From Eleusine coracana subsp. coracana (Eukaryota > Streptophyta > Magnoliopsida > Poales > Poaceae): a DNA stretch of 64,000 nucleotides. Of this stretch, positions 60,541 through 64,000 are shown one piece after another. Numbering within the stretch: position 1 is the first letter of the stretch; each line of letters begins with the position of its first letter. A program made the translations under genes and the position numbers. Below the pieces are notes generated by a model, which was given only the letters and a program-made list of their open reading frames with translations, was not told the DNA's origin and searched no databases. Location of the stretch: the NCBI GenBank assembly GCA_032690845.1, contig CM064424.1, positions 34,103,462 through 34,167,461 on the forward strand, read 5' to 3'.

Positions 60541-61553
60541 ACACTCCTTAGCAAAATGACCGGTGCGGCCGCAGTTGTAGCATGGCTGTGCGGAGTTGGT
60601 CTTCACCACTTGGTTATTCTGCTGCGGAGGGCGAGAACCAGAAGATTGCTGCTGATTTCCTCCATGGAATAACGAGTGCTGCTACGAGAACGACGGGCGA
60701 GGTCCTCCTCCCGACGGTACCGCAGCCCGGAATTTCTGTCCGATCAGGGAAGTGATTGCTAGCTTGTACTTGGGCGGTGCAGAGCCGGATGAGCTTCCCA
60801 TAGCACGCTTCCTCTTCTTGTCCTCTTGATTGGCACGAATGGCGTCTTCTTGCACGATGGTGGCACTCATCAAGTCGTTGAACGTGCCAGCGGTGACTTG
60901 TGCCAAGCGATCTTGCAGCTTCGGGGTAAGACCCGAACGGAAACAGTCCTTCTTCTTCTCGTCCGTGATGCGTGATACGATGCATACTGAGCCAGGTAAT
61001 TGAATTTCTGTGCATACTCTTGCACGGTTCCAGAGCCTTGCTTCAAGTTGAGGAACTCCTGCAACTTGCGCTTCATGAGTCCAGCGGGGATATGATGTGC
61101 ATGGAAAGCTGTGCAGAATTCTGCCCAAGTGACTTGGTGACTAGCGGCAAGATCGGCGGTGAAACTGGCCCACCAAGCACTTGCGGAGCCACGGAGCTGC
61201 TGCGCGGCGAAGAGGGGCTTCTGCTGCTCGGTGCAGTGGAGGAGAGCGAACATTGACTCCAGAGTGCGAATGAAGTTATCCGCTTCTAGAGGATCAGCGG
61301 CTTCTCTGAAGGTGGGCAAGTGAGTTGCCCAAAAGTCGGCGTAGGATGATTCCCGCTGCTGCAGTGGTGGTGGTCCGGGAGCTCCTTGACGGTTAATGTT
61401 CTCCATGAACATGCGAAACATCTGGTTCTGGTTGTGGATGAGCTGCTCCATAGCCGTCATGGGCGGTGCATTGGGCAGCGGCCCATTTCCACTGATGTTC
61501 GAGGCGCCGGGAGCATCACCGACGTTTTCTCCACCGCGGCGAGTTTGCACAAT
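60541..61553 (-). pseudogene. Element D gag with zinc knuckle, start codon lost
   Basis: By comparison with gag of A (MVNTRR), the start should be the codon at 61,551-61,553, which here is ATT before GTG CAA ACT CGC CGC (VQTRR). An upstream in-frame ATG at 61,568 exists but is probably not the original start. Capsid motifs are ASAWWASFTADLAASHQVTW and LMKRKLQEFLNLKQGSGTVQ. A frameshift near 60,970 moves the reading to DCFRSGLTPKLQDRLAQVTA and a second shift follows. The zinc knuckle CYNCGRTGHFAKEC lies at 60,582-60,541, in frame with pol. Confidence 0.85.
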
Positions 61554-61925
61554 CTGACATATGGACAAAGCATGTTAGCCCGATCATCACATGAGACAAT
61601 ATAATAACAAGGCTACGACATGGTGACGAAATAAAATTTTAGATTGCTCATAAATGAAATGCTTGACAAGTAAACGGTGCGGTCATAAGAGATAACTTAA
61701 ATTCCATAATTTCCAACACCATAAGCAACATCATTAAGATAAAACCATAGATACATGTGATGCAACTTTTGATACATAGCAAGTCTTCGGTTACATCACT
61801 CGGAATACTACACCACACGATCTCGGAGAGCCTAGGTTACAACTTAGCTTAACATTACTAGCACTATGCACACATGACTACGAGGTCTCATGAGATTTTC
61901 ACCCTACGTACATAATGCTACTCAG

Positions 61926-62558
61926 TCACCCGACATGGCTGTCACCATCGGACTCCATGTCCATATCACCCGGTCCAGGGGGTGCTTCGAAGTCGACGCT
62001 GGAGTCACCGTTCTCACTCAAATCAGCATCATCGGGGGAAATCACTGCGAGTGGAATGGGTGGCTCATCGTTAAGGATGGCGTTCAGCTAGCCATTAGCA
62101 GCTTGGAGATGTCCGATGAGCTGCTCTTGCTGTGCGATGGTCACGTGAGCGTCGTTGAGGTTCCCTTCCATGACATCACACGCATCTTGAGCTTCTTCAT
62201 GCCGAGCCTGTAGCTCACTTCGCTCCTCCAAGAGAGCGATAACCTGACCATGAAGAGAGTAAATATCCTCTTGGGCAGCGGTGAGCTGGGCATTGCATTG
62301 GTTCAGTTGCTCCTGCAACTGATCACTTGCATCGCCCTCAATGATGAGCTGCGCATCATGGAGTTGCTCCAAAAGATCGGCCTGCTCCAACACGCTAGTG
62401 TGGAGCTTGTCCTCAAGGTATGAAACCATAGCGTCACGTTCCACGAGCTGGGCATCACAGGCATTGAGCATGGACTGCAACGCCTTGTGCTCTCGTTCCA
62501 ACTCGAGAATGCGGGCGGCAAGGTACTCGGGGTCCTTCGCGAGCTTGCCAACATCCAT
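61926..62558 (-). pseudogene. Extra 5' ORF of element D: coiled-coil protein with acidic tail, one in-frame TAG
   Basis: The start is ATG 62,556-62,558 (MDVGKLAKDPEYLAAR), directly after CAG; an in-frame ATG at 62,591 is also possible. About 140 residues form a heptad-rich coiled coil (ILELEREHKALQSMLNACDA, LHTSVLEQADLLEQLHDAQL, SLHGQVIALLEERSELQARH). A TAG at 62,088-62,090 follows AAN-G. The frame then stays open for 53 more codons as a proline- and acid-rich tail (EPPIPLAVISPDDADLSENG; ending ESDGDSHVG) to TGA 61,926-61,928. Full length would be about 211 residues. I do not recognise a family. Element C has no such ORF. It could be a captured host fragment or a lineage-specific accessory protein. 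Confidence 0.7.
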
Positions 62559-62561
62559 CTG

Positions 62562-63739
62562 TCGGAATAAAGTTTTGCAAGGGTGAGTCAAAACTTAATA
62601 TTCCACTAAGCACACATGCTTAAAATAGCACAAGGAATGATTGGTAAAAGAAAAGACACAAGGTTCCGGATCCATTCAATGACCGGTAATGACGAATTTC
62701 TGCGGTCAACGGAGTGAACCGCAGAAATGGGCAAAAAAGCTTAGTTTCTGGACAAAATTAAAATTTTTGTGTTTTACAACTGTTGTGGAGAATTTCATCA
62801 TCTTTCCAACGCATACTCACACATCTCCATCCAATAAAGTCTCTGGGAGTTATGATCATCCAAAGATAGGGGGCAGAAATGAGGCAGTTTCTGACTTCCA
62901 GAAAAAGGCTACTGTTTTTGCAAAATTCGACCCAGTTCCAGATTTTTCCAAGAAAAACTTCCTAAACCAAACATGTAAATAAAAACCTCAGCTTTCCAAC
63001 GAGTACTTATTAGCCTTTATTGAATTAACATTGTGGAAGTTATGCTTGTTTGAGTGAAACTGACTTTTCTGGCAAAGTTGAGTTTATATCGGTTGAGTTC
63101 AAGTTTTTGGTTTAGGTGCCATAGGGTTGTAAATTAGCTCAAAACTGAGTCATTTCACATGTTTGCAATATTAGTGACCTTTTCACATGATTTAGTGAAG
63201 GTGAGTGCATATGGTATGCATGAATGCCAAATGCTCAATATGACGATTTCCTACATCCTCACAAAAAGCAAAACTTGACCGATTATATAACTCGATCCTT
63301 TCGGTGGCACACACACCTCTCACACATTTCTACGCGAACTACACGTGATTAGTGTACCTACAAGAGATCCATTTCAGAAACAATACATCAAATTCAAAAG
63401 AAACAAGCCAAAATAACAATGATAGTTTATGCCTAGGTATTCGCCCACCCGGAAGGCAGCCGACGTTTAAATGTATTCGGTCCGCGCATCAATCAAAGCC
63501 CAGGTCTTTGCCCACCCAGAAGGCGTTCGGTATTTACAGTGCAACCGATCCGCGCACAAAGGCATACCTTTGTTGAAAAATCCGTAATTGCAAGTAATTT
63601 AAACACACATAACCAAGGGTTAGCTTTGCCACCTACAAGACTCTTATATGGGCACTACTAGTTCGTACCTCACTGTAAGGCATAAAAACGGCTTGTTTAT
63701 ATTTTAAAATGCTCATTTGTGTGTAGCTTATCCCGAGAC
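62562..63739 (-). other. Element D untranslated leader
   Basis: About 1.2 kb with no convincing frame. It holds an 11-bp inverted repeat ATTTCTGCGGT/ACCGCAGAAAT with an 11-nt loop (62,696-62,728). A block near the primer site (63,350-63,420) is shared with element C's leader. Confidence 0.65.
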
Positions 63740-63752
63740 GGCTCTGATACCA
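63740..63752 (-). other. Element D primer-binding site (initiator tRNA-Met)
   Basis: The sense strand reads TGGTATCAGAGCC, 2 bp from the 5' LTR at 63,755. Confidence 0.93.
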
Positions 63753-63754
63753 GA

Positions 63755-64000
63755 TGTGACAACCCTACTCCAAAAAGTAGAGTATGTCGCACAGGATCAT
63801 CTCGGGAGATTGTTAGCGAAGTAACCATACATAGCATTCACACATGAACATTTATCAATCACAAAGTTATATCACTTAGGTGCATAATATTACATGTTCA
63901 AAGGTAGAATACAAATGAGTTCAGATCCGATACAATACATATGTTCTTAGTATATTTTACATAAATGAGCAGAAGCGGTAGAATAACAAAACACGATGTC
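63755..64000 (-). repeat. Element D 5' LTR, first 246 bp, cut by the window edge
   Basis: It starts TGTGACAACCCTACTCC and aligns without gaps to 53,097-53,342. Confidence 0.92.

Larger units (their letters stand above)
53097..64000 (-). mobile_element. Element D: chromodomain Ty3 retrotransposon with extra 5' ORF, runs off the window
   Basis: Minus-strand element with 3' LTR 53,097-56,976, pol 57,049-60,540, gag 60,541-61,553, an extra ORF 61,926-62,558, leader, initiator-Met primer site and the first 246 bp of the 5' LTR. Aligning those 246 bp with the 3' LTR gives about 14 mismatches by my count. The left flanking pentamer is TCAGC (53,092-53,096); its partner lies outside the window. Gag and pol are closely related to element C. 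Confidence 0.92.

Overview
The window looks like gene-poor, repeat-dense nuclear DNA from a grass (Poaceae). That is inferred from the retrotransposon families: Tekay-like chromodomain Ty3 elements with initiator-Met primer sites, and an Athila/Tat-like element with a tRNA-Asp primer site. I cannot name the species. I see no intact host gene, tRNA, rRNA or CRISPR array. All recognisable coding sequence is decayed retrotransposon gag/pol, plus two accessory retrotransposon ORFs.

Region 1 (1-24,530) is a satellite array that continues past the left edge. The monomer is about 110-111 bp, with roughly 220 copies. Each monomer is a chain of short inverted repeats: T-run/A-run, TTAGC/GCTAA, GGGCT/AGCCC, CCC/GGG, and a longer C-rich/G-rich stem. 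Blocks of 4, 5, 9, 10, 12 and about 20 monomers have been duplicated inside the array. Monomers diverge towards the right edge, where the array meets a truncated LTR.

Region 2 (24,531-53,096) is a stack of nested retrotransposons whose order can be read from target-site duplications. Element A is a minus-strand chromovirus; its 3' LTR remnant lies at 24,531-25,711 and its pol tail at 25,724-26,253. It was split by element B (plus strand, 26,259-47,774, TSD CTTGC). B was itself split by element C (minus strand, 30,353-42,150, TSD ACCCA), another chromovirus. The rest of A's pol, its gag, primer site and 5' LTR lie at 47,780-53,096. LTR divergence by eye agrees with the nesting: about 11% for a 364-bp stretch of B against about 5% for a 464-bp stretch of C.

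Element B has gag and protease but no visible RT, RNase H or integrase. It carries a second ORF resembling Athila ORF1, with its own TATA box, and many copies of a palindromic GCCGATCGGC motif. It is probably non-autonomous, mobilised in trans.

Region 3 (53,097-64,000) is element D, a third minus-strand chromovirus related to C, inserted in A's 5' LTR and running off the right edge. Between its primer site and gag it has an extra coiled-coil ORF that C lacks. The sense strands of the C and D LTRs carry a GGTAAGT splice-donor-like site beside a small hairpin; A has the hairpin only. In A, C and D, gag begins directly after CAG, and so does the extra ORF of D. Together this suggests a spliced leader and, in D, a choice between two products.
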